NCBI RefSeq assembly: GCF_000160035.2
Contig: NZ_KI535368.1
Coordinates: 434,001-498,000 of the forward strand
Direction of reading: 5' to 3'
Length of the DNA: 64,000 nucleotides
Source: Catonella morbi ATCC 51271
GTDB taxonomy: Bacteria > Bacillota > Clostridia > Lachnospirales > Lachnospiraceae
Part shown: positions 52,689 to 61,498 of the stretch, one piece after another
How the letters are laid out: each line of letters begins with the position of its first letter
Position numbering within the stretch: position 1 is the first letter of the stretch
The notes under the pieces: generated by a model
What the model saw: only the letters and a program-made list of their open reading frames with translations
Databases searched by the model: none
Told to the model about the DNA's origin: nothing
Made by a program: the position numbers and the translations under genes

Positions 52689-52703
52689 TGATAATTATTA
52701 TCA
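52689..52703. promoter_or_regulatory. Perfect Fur-type 7-1-7 box
   Basis: TGATAAT-T-ATTATCA equals the Bacillus Fur box consensus TGATAATNATTATCA and is extended by one more T/A pair on each side. It lies 49 nt upstream of the hydrogenase -35 and about 165 nt upstream of the divergent lipoprotein start. Fur-like proteins usually repress, so one or both transcripts may be iron-controlled. PerR or Zur cannot be excluded. Confidence 0.7.
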
Positions 52704-52751
52704 ACCATTGCTATAAATCACTTCATTTATTTGTCTATTTTTTAACTATTC

Positions 52752-52780
52752 TTGATTTTCCATTAGCTATTTTGTACAAT
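52752..52780 (+). promoter_or_regulatory. Promoter of the hydrogenase operon
   Basis: TTGATT (52752-52757) and TACAAT (52775-52780) are 17 nt apart, leaving a leader of about 120 nt. The leader has no recognised riboswitch. Confidence 0.6.
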
Positions 52781-52907
52781 TAAATTATCGCGATTAATAT
52801 ATGTATTTGTGAAGTTTTTGAAGTATTAATCTGTATTTTTTGCACATTTTTACAAAGTACGATTATCAGCCCCAAAAATATGATGGTAAAACCAGGAGGT
52901 AGGTAAA

Positions 52908-54737
52908 ATGAGCCGTTTGGAAATCTTTACACCGGACAGAGCGACACTTGTAATCGAAGACCTGTACAGAACTTTAGACAAGAGAATAGAGGCAAGCCCT
53001 CCGGGACTCTGCCCTGTAGACATCACCAGGGCTTTTATTGAAATGTGCCATGCACAGACTTGTGGCAAATGTGTTCCCTGTCGTGTGGGACTGCTTCATT
53101 TGAAGCACCTTATGACTACTGTGTTGAACGGAAATGCAACTATGGACATCATCCCTCTCATAGAGGAGACTGCAAAATCCATATCTGAAACAGCTGACTG
53201 TGCAATAGGCTATGAAGCCGCAAATATGGTATATAAGGCTGTAACCACCTGTCGTGATGATTTTGAGGAACATATCAGAAACGGCCGCTGTAACTGCCAG
53301 ACAAAGCAGCCTGTTCCTTGTGTTGCCCTCTGCCCTGCCCATGTTGATGTGCCGGGATATCTCGCCCTTGTAAAGGAAGAACGTTATGCAGATGCCATAA
53401 GGCTTATAAGAAAGGACAATCCTTTCCCTACTACCTGCGGCTTCATCTGCGAACATCCCTGTGAGGAAAAATGTAGAAGAAATATGGTTGATGATGCCAT
53501 CAATATCAGAGGAATTAAGCGTGTAGCTGCCGATATGGCAGGGAAGGTACCACCTCCTCCCTGCGCACCTTCAACTGGTAAAAAAATTGCCGTTATAGGC
53601 GGAGGCCCTTCAGGTCTTTCTGCTGCCTACTATTTACAGCTTATGGGACATCAGACTACTGTCTTTGAAATGCTCCCTAAACTTGGCGGAATGTTAAGAT
53701 ACGGTATACCTAATTACCGCCTTCCAAAAGACAGACTGGAAGAAGATACAGATGCTATTCTTGCTACAGGCGTAGAAGTAAAATACGGGCTTAAACTCGG
53801 TGTTGACCTCCTTCTCCCTGACTTAAAGAAAGAGTATGATGCCGTACTTATAACCATAGGTGCATCTACAGATAAGAAGCTTGGTCTTGAAGGTGAAGAT
53901 GCCGGTGGTGTTATGTCTGCCGTTAAATTCCTCAGAAATGTTGGAATAGGACAGTATGATGATTTAACCGGTCAGAATGTAGCTATTATCGGCGGTGGAA
54001 ACGTGGCTATGGATGCAGTCAGAACCGCTGTAAGACTCGGAGCTAAGAAAGTAAGCTGTGTCTACAGACGTAGAATAGCTGATATGACTGCCCTTCCTGC
54101 CGAAATAGAGGGAGCTTTGGCGGAAGGTGTTGAAATGGTTACACTGAAAGCTCCTTCAAGACTTGAGATAGAAAACGGTCATGTAAAGGGTGTTTGGGTA
54201 ACTCCTCAAATGATATCCAAAATTAAAGATGGCAGAGCCAGTGTAATACCAACGGGTGAGCCTGATGAATTTATCCCTTGTGAAACTCTTATTGTAGCTA
54301 TAGGACAGAATATTGAAACCAAGTATTATGAAGATGAAGGAATTCCTGTTCAAAAAGGTAAGATGTTTACCATGCCAAACGGCGGATTTACCGGACTTCC
54401 GGGAATATTTGCAGGCGGTGACTGCGCTTCCGGTCCTGCCACAGTTATAAAAGCCATTGCCGCAGCCAAGGTTATGGCTGCTAACATAGACGAATTCTTG
54501 GGTTACAGGCATGAGATAACCTGTGATGTAAGTATCCCTATCCCCAGCAAGGAAGATCATCCTGCCTGCGGAAGAGTTGAACTTACAGAAAGAGAAGCTT
54601 CAGAGAGAGTTAAGGATTTTGACGGAGTTGAAAATTGCATGAATAAAAAAGAAGCTTGTCAGGAATCCGGTCGCTGTCTCAGATGTGATCACTATGGCTT
54701 TGGAATATTCAAGGGAGGTCGTGAGAAGATATGGTAA
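52908..54737 (+). CDS. Fused NuoF-tail/GltD-type FAD, NAD(P)H oxidoreductase subunit of the hydrogenase
   Basis: A 609-aa redox protein. Residues about 35-110 match the C-terminal [4Fe-4S] domain of NuoF/HydB (CHAQTCGKCVPCRVGLLH), without its FMN domain. From about 125 a complete GltD/NfnB-type module follows: N-terminal cluster cysteines (CVALCPAHVDVPGYL, TTCGFICEHPCEEKCRR), FAD loop IAVIGGGPSGLSAAYYLQL (about 225-243), GGMLRYGIPNYRLP, NAD(P) loop AIIGGGNVAMDAVRTAVRLG and IFAGGDCASGPATVIKAI. The C-terminus has CLRCDHYGFG. It overlaps the hydrogenase gene by 7 nt, so the two subunits are coupled. It probably moves electrons between NAD(P)H and the hydrogenase, perhaps with bifurcation. Confidence 0.88.
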   Translation: MSRLEIFTPDRATLVIEDLYRTLDKRIEASPPGLCPVDITRAFIEMCHAQTCGKCVPCRVGLLHLKHLMTTVLNGNATMDIIPLIEETAKSISETADCAIGYEAANMVYKAVTTCRDDFEEHIRNGRCNCQTKQPVPCVALCPAHVDVPGYLALVKEERYADAIRLIRKDNPFPTTCGFICEHPCEEKCRRNMVDDAINIRGIKRVAADMAGKVPPPPCAPSTGKKIAVIGGGPSGLSAAYYLQLMGHQTTVFEMLPKLGGMLRYGIPNYRLPKDRLEEDTDAILATGVEVKYGLKLGVDLLLPDLKKEYDAVLITIGASTDKKLGLEGEDAGGVMSAVKFLRNVGIGQYDDLTGQNVAIIGGGNVAMDAVRTAVRLGAKKVSCVYRRRIADMTALPAEIEGALAEGVEMVTLKAPSRLEIENGHVKGVWVTPQMISKIKDGRASVIPTGEPDEFIPCETLIVAIGQNIETKYYEDEGIPVQKGKMFTMPNGGFTGLPGIFAGGDCASGPATVIKAIAAAKVMAANIDEFLGYRHEITCDVSIPIPSKEDHPACGRVELTEREASERVKDFDGVENCMNKKEACQESGRCLRCDHYGFGIFKGGREKIW

Positions 54738-56515
54738 ATTTAATTATAGACGGAAAAAATGTAACTGTACCTGAAGGCACTTCCATAATGGATGCGGCTT
54801 TCAGTATAGGAGTACCTGTTCCACACCTTTGCTTCCTAAAGGAAATCAATGAAATAGCAGCCTGTCGTGTCTGTATCGTGGAAGTAGAGGGTAATGACAA
54901 GTTTGTAACAGCCTGCAACAATGAGGTTGAAGAAGGTATGGTAGTCTATACCAACAGTCCAAGAGTCAGACTTGCAAGGCGCAGAACCGTGCAGATGATA
55001 CTTTCACAGCATGACTGTAAATGTGCTACCTGTGTAAGAAGCAGAAACTGCTCGCTCCAGACTCTTGCAAATGATTTAAATATTACAGATACCCTTTATG
55101 AGGAACGCCTTGAGATTCAGGAATGGGACAAAACCTTCCCGCTTATAAGGGATTCTAAAAAATGTATAAAATGTATGCGTTGTGTACAGGTATGTGACAA
55201 GATTGCAGGGCTTGGAATCTGGACTCTTGAAGGTACAGGTGCAAGATCAACCATCAATGTATCCGGTGCCAGAACAATAGCTGAAGCTGACTGTTCTCTC
55301 TGCGGCCAGTGTATAACCCACTGTCCTGTAGGTGCTCTCAAAGAAAGAGATGACACAGAGGAATTCTTAAGAGCTATAGCCGATCCGAAGAAGGTTGTTG
55401 TGGTTCAGGTGGCTCCTGCTGTCAGAACGGCTTGGGGAGAAGGTCTCGGCCTTGACTTAAGCGAAGCTACTGTTGGTAAGATTTTTGATTCCCTGAAGAA
55501 AATCGGCGTAGATTATGTATTTGATACCGCGTTCTCAGCCGACCTTACCATAATGGAGGAAGCAAGCGAATTCATAGCAAGATTTTCAAACGGAGAGCTT
55601 GCGGAAAAACCTATGTTTACCTCCTGTTGTCCGGGTTGGGTACGCTTCCTTAAGAGCAATTATCCACATCTGACAGGCCAGCTCTCATCTGCGAAATCAC
55701 CTATGCAGATGTTTGGAGCAGTTATGAAAACCCATTTTGCAAAGGAAATCGGAGTTGCTCCCGAGGATATATATTCTGTTGCCATTATGCCTTGTGTAGC
55801 TAAAAAAGGCGAGCGAAACATGGAATTCTTCCACGAAGAATACGCAGGATATGACACAGACTGCGTACTTACTTCAAGAGAACTTATAAGAATGATTAAA
55901 GCCTTCCACATCCTTCCTGAAACTCTTGAAGATGCCGAGCCTGACCATCTTTTCCATGATGTTACAGGTGCAGGTATAATCTTCGGTGCTACCGGCGGTG
56001 TTATGGAGGCTGCTCTCAGAACTGCTTATCACTCTCTTATGGGCGAAAATTGTCCTCCTGATGCCTTCAAGGTGGTAAGAGCTGAATCTCAGAAGACAGG
56101 ACTTACAGAGGCTACATTCAGCCTTAAGGATACAAATCTCCGTATAGCTGTTGTAAACGGACTTGCTAATACAAGAAAGCTCATGGAGGAAATCGACCGC
56201 GGGGAAAAGAAATATGACTTTGTAGAAGTTATGGCTTGTCCGGGCGGCTGTGTAGGCGGAGGCGGACAGCCTATCCATGACGGTGAGGAACTGGCTTTTG
56301 CCCGTGGCAAGAACCTTTATTTCCTTGATGCAAATGCCAAGGTACGCCATTCACACGAGAATCCGGATATCAAGACACTTTATGAGAATTATTTTGGAAC
56401 TCCTAATTCACATAAAGCTCATAATGTACTTCACACAGACCATTTTGCCTGGGAAATGCCTAAGAGTCCAAGAAGGGACAGAAACGGGTATATAGTGAGA
56501 GAAAGATGTGTATAA
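54731..56515 (+). CDS. hydA: [FeFe] hydrogenase catalytic subunit
   Basis: A 594-aa enzyme interconverting H2 and protons plus electrons. In order it has a [2Fe-2S] ferredoxin domain (CFLKEINEIAACRVCIVEVE, about residues 35-54), a His-Cys cluster site (HDCKCATCVRSRNC, about 95-108), two [4Fe-4S] clusters (KCIKCMRCVQVCDK; DCSLCGQCITHCPVG), and the H-cluster domain. All three signatures are intact: TSCCPGWVRF (about 297), MPCVAKKGE (about 352) and EVMACPGGCVGGGGQP (about 498). GGGAGG lies before the ATG. Maturases HydEFG are not in the window. It may be of the type reported as linked to glutamate-synthase-like subunits. Confidence 0.97.
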   Translation: MVNLIIDGKNVTVPEGTSIMDAAFSIGVPVPHLCFLKEINEIAACRVCIVEVEGNDKFVTACNNEVEEGMVVYTNSPRVRLARRRTVQMILSQHDCKCATCVRSRNCSLQTLANDLNITDTLYEERLEIQEWDKTFPLIRDSKKCIKCMRCVQVCDKIAGLGIWTLEGTGARSTINVSGARTIAEADCSLCGQCITHCPVGALKERDDTEEFLRAIADPKKVVVVQVAPAVRTAWGEGLGLDLSEATVGKIFDSLKKIGVDYVFDTAFSADLTIMEEASEFIARFSNGELAEKPMFTSCCPGWVRFLKSNYPHLTGQLSSAKSPMQMFGAVMKTHFAKEIGVAPEDIYSVAIMPCVAKKGERNMEFFHEEYAGYDTDCVLTSRELIRMIKAFHILPETLEDAEPDHLFHDVTGAGIIFGATGGVMEAALRTAYHSLMGENCPPDAFKVVRAESQKTGLTEATFSLKDTNLRIAVVNGLANTRKLMEEIDRGEKKYDFVEVMACPGGCVGGGGQPIHDGEELAFARGKNLYFLDANAKVRHSHENPDIKTLYENYFGTPNSHKAHNVLHTDHFAWEMPKSPRRDRNGYIVRERCV

Positions 56516-56557
56516 CTCGATTTATTAGCCATAAACATATAGTTTAATCCTTAAAAA

Positions 56558-56615
56558 ATAACCCTTATGTAAGATATAAACTCTATAAGAGTGAATAGCC
56601 TTACATAAGGGTTAT
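56558..56615 (+). terminator. Terminator of the hydrogenase operon
   Basis: ATAACCCTTATGTAAG and CTTACATAAGGGTTAT form a perfect 16-bp stem with a 26-nt loop. The AT-rich feet suit both this operon and the converging veg gene. Confidence 0.85.
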
Positions 56616-56632
56616 AAAATTTTAATTTAGTT

Positions 56633-56878
56633 TTATTCTACACAAAGCTGTAACTGAACATCCTTTGTAAGAATATCTGTATAAGTGTAAGATACGGTTT
56701 TAGCTGTATCATCTTCACTGTCATTTAATTGAATCATAAACAAGTGAGGGTAAACCTCCTTAATCACTCCCTCATTCACATCAAATCTATGCCTTCCTCT
56801 GTTGGCTTTAACTACAACCCTACTTCCGATGGCGCGGTATACTGCATTACGGACTGCCTTTACATCAACTTTTCCCAT
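56633..56878 (-). CDS. veg: Veg family protein
   Basis: An 81-aa protein matching Veg of Firmicutes: DVKAVRNAVYRAIGSRVVVKANRGRHRF at the N-terminus, then VIKEVYPHLFMIQL and VSYTYTDILTKDVQLQL. In Bacillus subtilis Veg stimulates biofilm gene expression through SinR. It is commonly highly transcribed. Here it has a near-consensus promoter upstream and a hairpin downstream, so it is monocistronic. Confidence 0.93.
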   Translation of the reverse strand: MGKVDVKAVRNAVYRAIGSRVVVKANRGRHRFDVNEGVIKEVYPHLFMIQLNDSEDDTAKTVSYTYTDILTKDVQLQLCVE

Positions 56879-56979
56879 GACTAAGCCTCCAAACTATTAA
56901 GCTATCAACCTAACCCCGATAACATCGGGATATGCAACATACATTTTGTATACAAGTGTGCCTGTATACTCACTTTGTT

Positions 56980-57008
56980 ATCATACCATGTTTATAGGTA
57001 AAAGTCAA
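56980..57008 (-). promoter_or_regulatory. Promoter of veg
   Basis: On the minus strand TTGACT (57003-57008) and TATGAT (56980-56985) are 17 nt apart. The leader of about 95 nt contains the small hairpin CCCGAT-AAC-ATCGGG. Confidence 0.7.
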
Positions 57009-57044
57009 ATTAGACGAAACTCACATGTTCACAATCTATAATAT

Positions 57045-58469
57045 TTATTCTCTCGCTTTAACCATCTCCGGAAAACTAAACACAACATCCTCTCCGTCAT
57101 CTTCGATATTCACGGTAAAGGTCTGAGTCTCGTATCCGTCTTTTTTCAATGTTATCTCATGCTCACCCGTTACCTTGGTTATTTCACAAGGAGCATCACC
57201 TATTACCCTGCCATCAAAGGATATGGTTGCACCCTCAGGTTTTCTAAAGGAAATAGTCTTGGTACTGTCTGTACGCACCTTTATTTCCTCATCTTCCTTA
57301 TTCTCTGACGGAGTATTATTGCTCTCATCTTCTTCAGAGTCATCTGTGTTGTCCACGTTTATTCCTTCCAAATCAGTATCAGGCTCTGCCATACCGTCAT
57401 CATCCTTATCTTCTTCCTCAGGCTTCTCCTTTTTAAGAGCCAGGGCAATGCTCATAACAGTTTTAGGTTTTGATATGTTTACTACCCTTTCCCAGCCTAC
57501 GTAGCCTTCAGCTTTTACCCTGACCATGTACTCGCCGTAATCAAGTTCAAGCTTTTTATAAGCGTCCACTTCCCTGCCATCTATGTAAATAGAAGAACTG
57601 CTTGGAGAAAGATTGAAAGTAACCTCTGAGCTTTTGCTCATTTCCTTGGTAAAATCTGAAATCTTCAGGACTTCCGTTCTGTCTCTTTTTATATCAATAA
57701 TTTTATTTACGGAAAGCTTCCCGTTTTTCATTATTACCTTATACTTGCCTTCACGAAGTACGTACTTCATATTATCCGATATGTCATCAAACACATCATA
57801 ACCTATTTCAACAGTTCCGCCTAAGAAATCATCATAATCAGTGAAATCCAGCACTCCGTGACCTGTTGTAATATTTATAGAAAGTATCTTTTCACCTATC
57901 CCGCGAACTTCAAGTATGTCCTTTGAAGTATCAATATTCCTAAGACTCACATTGTCCTTACCGCTTATTACAGTAAGACCGGCATCATACATAAAGTTGC
58001 TTTCTCCGATTTGCATTTTGGAGAGCACCTCATCTATCTGTAAGTTCCTTACACCCTTATAATCCCAGGCCTCTTTACTTACAGCTACCTTGGATAAAAT
58101 CCCTGTCTCATCATTTACTTCCAGATCCAGAATGCTTCCAAACGGCAACTCCGCCATCACCAGTTCCTGATCATTTACACTCTTTACGGAAGTAGCCAGG
58201 TCATAAGGAAAGCTGGTCTCTTTCATTGTATCTGTGAGATAAACGCCTATTCTGCCACCTTCCTTATCTATTCCCCTAAGCACCGCTGTTATCTTCTTTT
58301 TATTTCCGGTTTCAATAGCAGGCTGTGAGGAAACTGCAACTACCTCAGGATGGGAGGTGACAAGAGGAGCACTTTGATTTGTGGTTAAAATAGTCTTGAT
58401 TCCTATGAATACGCCCAGACCGGTTAATAACAATATAACCAGTATAGGCAGTATGCGGTTATTCTTCAT
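57045..58469 (-). CDS. Membrane-anchored PEGA-domain protein
   Basis: A 474-aa protein with one N-terminal transmembrane helix (about residues 6-26) and a large outer part. Two PEGA domains are visible, about 290-350 (FNLSPSSSSIYIDGREVD, YGEYMVRVKAEGYVGWERVV) and about 400-466 (RKPEGATISFDGRVIGDAP, GEHEITLKKDGYETQTFTV). They are joined by an Asp/Glu-rich linker. The N-terminal extracellular region (about 55-270) is beta-rich and unassigned. PEGA domains are linked to surface layers and wall-associated proteins. Its 3' end is separate, but its start overlaps the end of cca by 11 nt, so it is co-transcribed with cca and proS. Confidence 0.82.
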   Translation of the reverse strand: MKNNRILPILVILLLTGLGVFIGIKTILTTNQSAPLVTSHPEVVAVSSQPAIETGNKKKITAVLRGIDKEGGRIGVYLTDTMKETSFPYDLATSVKSVNDQELVMAELPFGSILDLEVNDETGILSKVAVSKEAWDYKGVRNLQIDEVLSKMQIGESNFMYDAGLTVISGKDNVSLRNIDTSKDILEVRGIGEKILSINITTGHGVLDFTDYDDFLGGTVEIGYDVFDDISDNMKYVLREGKYKVIMKNGKLSVNKIIDIKRDRTEVLKISDFTKEMSKSSEVTFNLSPSSSSIYIDGREVDAYKKLELDYGEYMVRVKAEGYVGWERVVNISKPKTVMSIALALKKEKPEEEDKDDDGMAEPDTDLEGINVDNTDDSEEDESNNTPSENKEDEEIKVRTDSTKTISFRKPEGATISFDGRVIGDAPCEITKVTGEHEITLKKDGYETQTFTVNIEDDGEDVVFSFPEMVKARE

Positions 58470-59670
58470 TATTTTTTACCTCCGAGAGCAAGCCCTCCCT
58501 GGTGTTTAATTCAGGGTTCTCTATAACCAGTTCCAACAATCTCTCAAGTGTCTGTCCAATCATAATACCCTTAGGAATACCGGCTTCCATAAGGTCTTTT
58601 CCGTTTACTTTAAGTCCTGCAATATCGGTACATTCTCCTCTTACAAGGAGGTTTTCATAAAGCTTGGAACTGTCAGTGAGGGCTTTTGCCCGCCTTGCTT
58701 CAAAAAGCAGCGGCATTATCTTATGCCCTGCTTCTTTAACAGTCCTTCTCATTTCAAGAGCTGAAGCTTCTACCTCTCTTTGCAGTAATCCAATAAGTTT
58801 TTTCACTGTATTTATAGTATCGTTATCCAGCTTAAATCTTTTAAGCAGCTTAGCCGCACTATCTGCTCCGAGCCTTTCAAGAAAAAGAGCTGTTCTTATC
58901 TGATATAGTTCCTTTTTTTCGGGATATGAAGTACAACTGACTGCCTTTATCGAATTATAAATCTCTCCTTTATCAAAAAGCGCAGCTATTTCAGGGGCAA
59001 TAACCTCAAAAATACCGGCTTCATATACAAGACCTATATATTCAGGATTTCCCGACAAAAGAAGTTTTTCAAGCTCTTTAGCAATTCTTTCAACGCTGAC
59101 TTTTGAAATATTAGGTGACAGCTTTTTTATGGCATCAAAAGTCTTTTCTGCTATATCAAAGTTTAACTGTCCCGCAAAACGTATAGCGCGAAGCATTCTG
59201 AGCGCATCTTCCGAAAATCTTTCTTCGGCATCACCTACAGCCCTGATTATACCGTCTTCAAGATCTTTCTCACCGTCAAATCTGTCTATTAGCCCTGTGA
59301 TTTCACTATATGCCATAGCATTGATGGTGAAATCACGTCTTTTTAAGTCTTCTGTCAAAGACGATGTAAAGGCAACCCTGTCGGGATGCCTTCCATCTGA
59401 ATAATCTCCGTCAAGCCTGAAAGTAGTGACCTCGTAGCCTTCTTTTTCTATGACTACGGTTACTGTCCCATGCTGTAAGCCTGTATCTATGGTAGCCGGG
59501 AAAAGTTTCTTTACTTCCTCAGGCTTTGCAGAAGTGGTTATATCCCAGTCCTCAGGGATTCTGTCCAAGATGGAATCCCTAACACAGCCACCGACTGCGT
59601 AGGCTTCATAGCCGTTTTTTTCAAGTCTTGATATTATATATTTTACCTTTGCAGGCAATTTAATATGCAT
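58459..59670 (-). CDS. cca: CCA tRNA nucleotidyltransferase
   Basis: A 403-aa class II nucleotidyltransferase adding or repairing the tRNA 3' CCA end. The head domain has YEAYAVGGCVRDSILDRIPE (about residues 19-38), the catalytic DxD in DWDITTSA, and RRDFTINAMAYSE. The neck and body include EDALRMLRAIRFAGQLNF and the C-terminal helical HD-like region LKVNGKDLMEAGIPKG. The ATG at 59670 shares its A with the proS stop (TAATG), showing translational coupling. It overlaps the PEGA gene downstream by 11 nt. Confidence 0.94.
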   Translation of the reverse strand: MHIKLPAKVKYIISRLEKNGYEAYAVGGCVRDSILDRIPEDWDITTSAKPEEVKKLFPATIDTGLQHGTVTVVIEKEGYEVTTFRLDGDYSDGRHPDRVAFTSSLTEDLKRRDFTINAMAYSEITGLIDRFDGEKDLEDGIIRAVGDAEERFSEDALRMLRAIRFAGQLNFDIAEKTFDAIKKLSPNISKVSVERIAKELEKLLLSGNPEYIGLVYEAGIFEVIAPEIAALFDKGEIYNSIKAVSCTSYPEKKELYQIRTALFLERLGADSAAKLLKRFKLDNDTINTVKKLIGLLQREVEASALEMRRTVKEAGHKIMPLLFEARRAKALTDSSKLYENLLVRGECTDIAGLKVNGKDLMEAGIPKGIMIGQTLERLLELVIENPELNTREGLLSEVKNNEE

Positions 59671-61106
59671 TAATATGCCTTTCCCCAATAAACCAGCTTC
59701 TTGGCAGGCTTACCACAGCATACGCAGACTCCTTCGGAATTACCATCTTCAAAAGGAATACATCTTGCTGAAGCAGAAGTATCTTCTTTAATCTTATCTT
59801 CACATTCTCTGCTTTCACACCAGTGTGCCTTTATAAAGCCCGGTTTATTAGCAATAGTTTCTTTAAACTCATCATAGGTTGTAACGCTGTAAGTATGGCT
59901 GTCTCTGTGTGCTCTTGCTCTCTCAAGCATGTCTTTTTGTATACTCTCAAGTATTTCAGCAAGTTTCGTCTCAAGTTCATCCAGGGAAACTTCTGTCTTC
60001 TCTCTGTTGTCTCTTCTTACAACTATACATTTATTTGCTTCTATATCCTTAGGACCAATCTCTACTCTTACAGGAATACCGCGCATTTCCTGGTCCGCAA
60101 ACTTAAAGCCCGGTGTCTTGTCACTGTCATCAAGTTTAACTCTGAAGTCTGCACTGAGTCTGTTTTTAAGCTCATTAGCCTTCTCAAGCACGCCTTCCTT
60201 ATTCTGCATAATAGGAATTATCATAACCTGTGTAGGAGCAATTCTAGGCGGAAGCACAAGTCCGTTGTCATCTCCGTGCACCATAATAATTGCACCTATC
60301 ATTCTGGTACTTACTCCCCAGGAAGTCTGGTGTGCATACTGAATACTGTTATCCTTATCAGTAAATGTTACGTCATAGGCTCTTGCAAATCCGTCTCCGA
60401 AGTTGTGGCTGGTACCTGACTGTAAAGCCTTACCGTCATGCATCATCGCCTCTATGGTATAGGTAGAAACAGCACCCGCAAATTTCTCCTTTTCGGTTTT
60501 CTGTCCCTTTATAACAGGAATTGCAAGTTCATTTTCAAAGAAATCCACATAAACATTGAGCATCTGAATAGTTCTTGCCTGCGCCTCTTCCTCTGTTGCA
60601 TGTGCAGTATGTCCTTCCTGCCACAAAAACTCCCTTGTACGAAGGAAAGGTCTGGTCTCCTTCTCCCATCTGACTACCGAGCACCACTGATTATAAACCT
60701 TAGGTAAATCTCTGTAGGAGCGGATATCCTTTGAATAGAAATCGCAGAAAAGTGTTTCTGAGGTAGGACGCACACAAAGACGTTCCTGAAGCTCTTCGGA
60801 GCCTCCATGAGTTACCCAGGCTGCTTCAGGCGCAAAGCCCTCAACATGGTCTTTTTCTTTATTTATAAGACTCTCGGGAATCAAAAGCGGCATGCATACA
60901 TTTTCTACTCCTGTAGACTTAAATGCACTGTCAAGAGTCTTCTGGATATTTTCCCAAATACCGAAGCCATAAGGCTTAAGCACTACAAAGCCCTTAACAC
61001 TGGAATAATCCGCAAGCTCTGCCTTCTTAACCACATCAGTATACCACTGTGCGAAATCCTCATCCATCGAAGTAATTGCCTCTACCATTTTCTTATCTTT
61101 TGCCAT
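59670..61106 (-). CDS. proS: Proline--tRNA ligase, short archaeal/eukaryotic-like type
   Basis: A 478-aa class II aminoacyl-tRNA synthetase without the bacterial-type insertion domain and ending in VYWGKAY, as in archaeal-type (ProS3) enzymes. Class II motifs include [44 protein letters not shown] (motif 2) and [20 protein letters not shown] (motif 3). A C-terminal zinc-binding-like region has [15 protein letters not shown] and GVCVCCGKP. The start at 61106 follows AGAGGGAAC; the longer frame to 61193 has no site. No T-box leader was recognised upstream. Confidence 0.96.
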   Translation of the reverse strand: MAKDKKMVEAITSMDEDFAQWYTDVVKKAELADYSSVKGFVVLKPYGFGIWENIQKTLDSAFKSTGVENVCMPLLIPESLINKEKDHVEGFAPEAAWVTHGGSEELQERLCVRPTSETLFCDFYSKDIRSYRDLPKVYNQWCSVVRWEKETRPFLRTREFLWQEGHTAHATEEEAQARTIQMLNVYVDFFENELAIPVIKGQKTEKEKFAGAVSTYTIEAMMHDGKALQSGTSHNFGDGFARAYDVTFTDKDNSIQYAHQTSWGVSTRMIGAIIMVHGDDNGLVLPPRIAPTQVMIIPIMQNKEGVLEKANELKNRLSADFRVKLDDSDKTPGFKFADQEMRGIPVRVEIGPKDIEANKCIVVRRDNREKTEVSLDELETKLAEILESIQKDMLERARAHRDSHTYSVTTYDEFKETIANKPGFIKAHWCESRECEDKIKEDTSASARCIPFEDGNSEGVCVCCGKPAKKLVYWGKAY

Positions 61107-61402
61107 TTTGTTCCCTCTTTCTGTATGTTTTATTAATAATTTCCAAATTTTTACAAACTCAAATTCCCTCAAATCCTGTGGTCTGCTTACCAAAATCCTG
61201 TGAAAAAGGCATTTCTGTTAAAATATACTACTTTGTCATATTTCTGTAAATATTATCACAGTTCACAGGTAAATATAAGTTTAATATATTTAAATGCATG
61301 AAGTTACTGAGATATGACCTGAAAAATACTGTAATTTTGGTTAATCTTTAACTTTTTAATTTTAATACAGAGCCCCTATTTTGTCAAACTATCCCTAAAA
61401 TA
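61107..61402. other. Divergent proS-murA intergenic region
   Basis: No gene is seen. The stretch is AT-rich and carries scattered direct words (AAATCCTGTG twice near 61170-61203). No T-box or other riboswitch core is recognisable. A weak TGTCAA/TTGACA dyad (61382-61408) covers the murA -35. Confidence 0.4.
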
Positions 61403-61431
61403 TTGACACTTATCGGCTAACTCGCTATAAT
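61403..61431 (+). promoter_or_regulatory. Consensus promoter of murA
   Basis: TTGACA (61403-61408) and TATAAT (61426-61431) match the sigma-A consensus exactly with an ideal 17-nt spacer, about 68 nt before the start codon. Confidence 0.8.
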
Positions 61432-61498
61432 TAAAAGATATACAAGCATCAGATAAGGCTTGTATCATTACCTTAAAGGACTTAGTAAAGGGGCTAAG

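Noticed and set aside
59823-60419. Plus-strand frames of 198 and 137 aa inside proS
   Set aside because: Both are shadows of the minus-strand gene with no recognisable motifs or ribosome sites.
61107-61402. Possible T-box leader for proS
   Set aside because: No AGGGTGGNACCGCG-type antiterminator sequence or following terminator is present on the minus strand.
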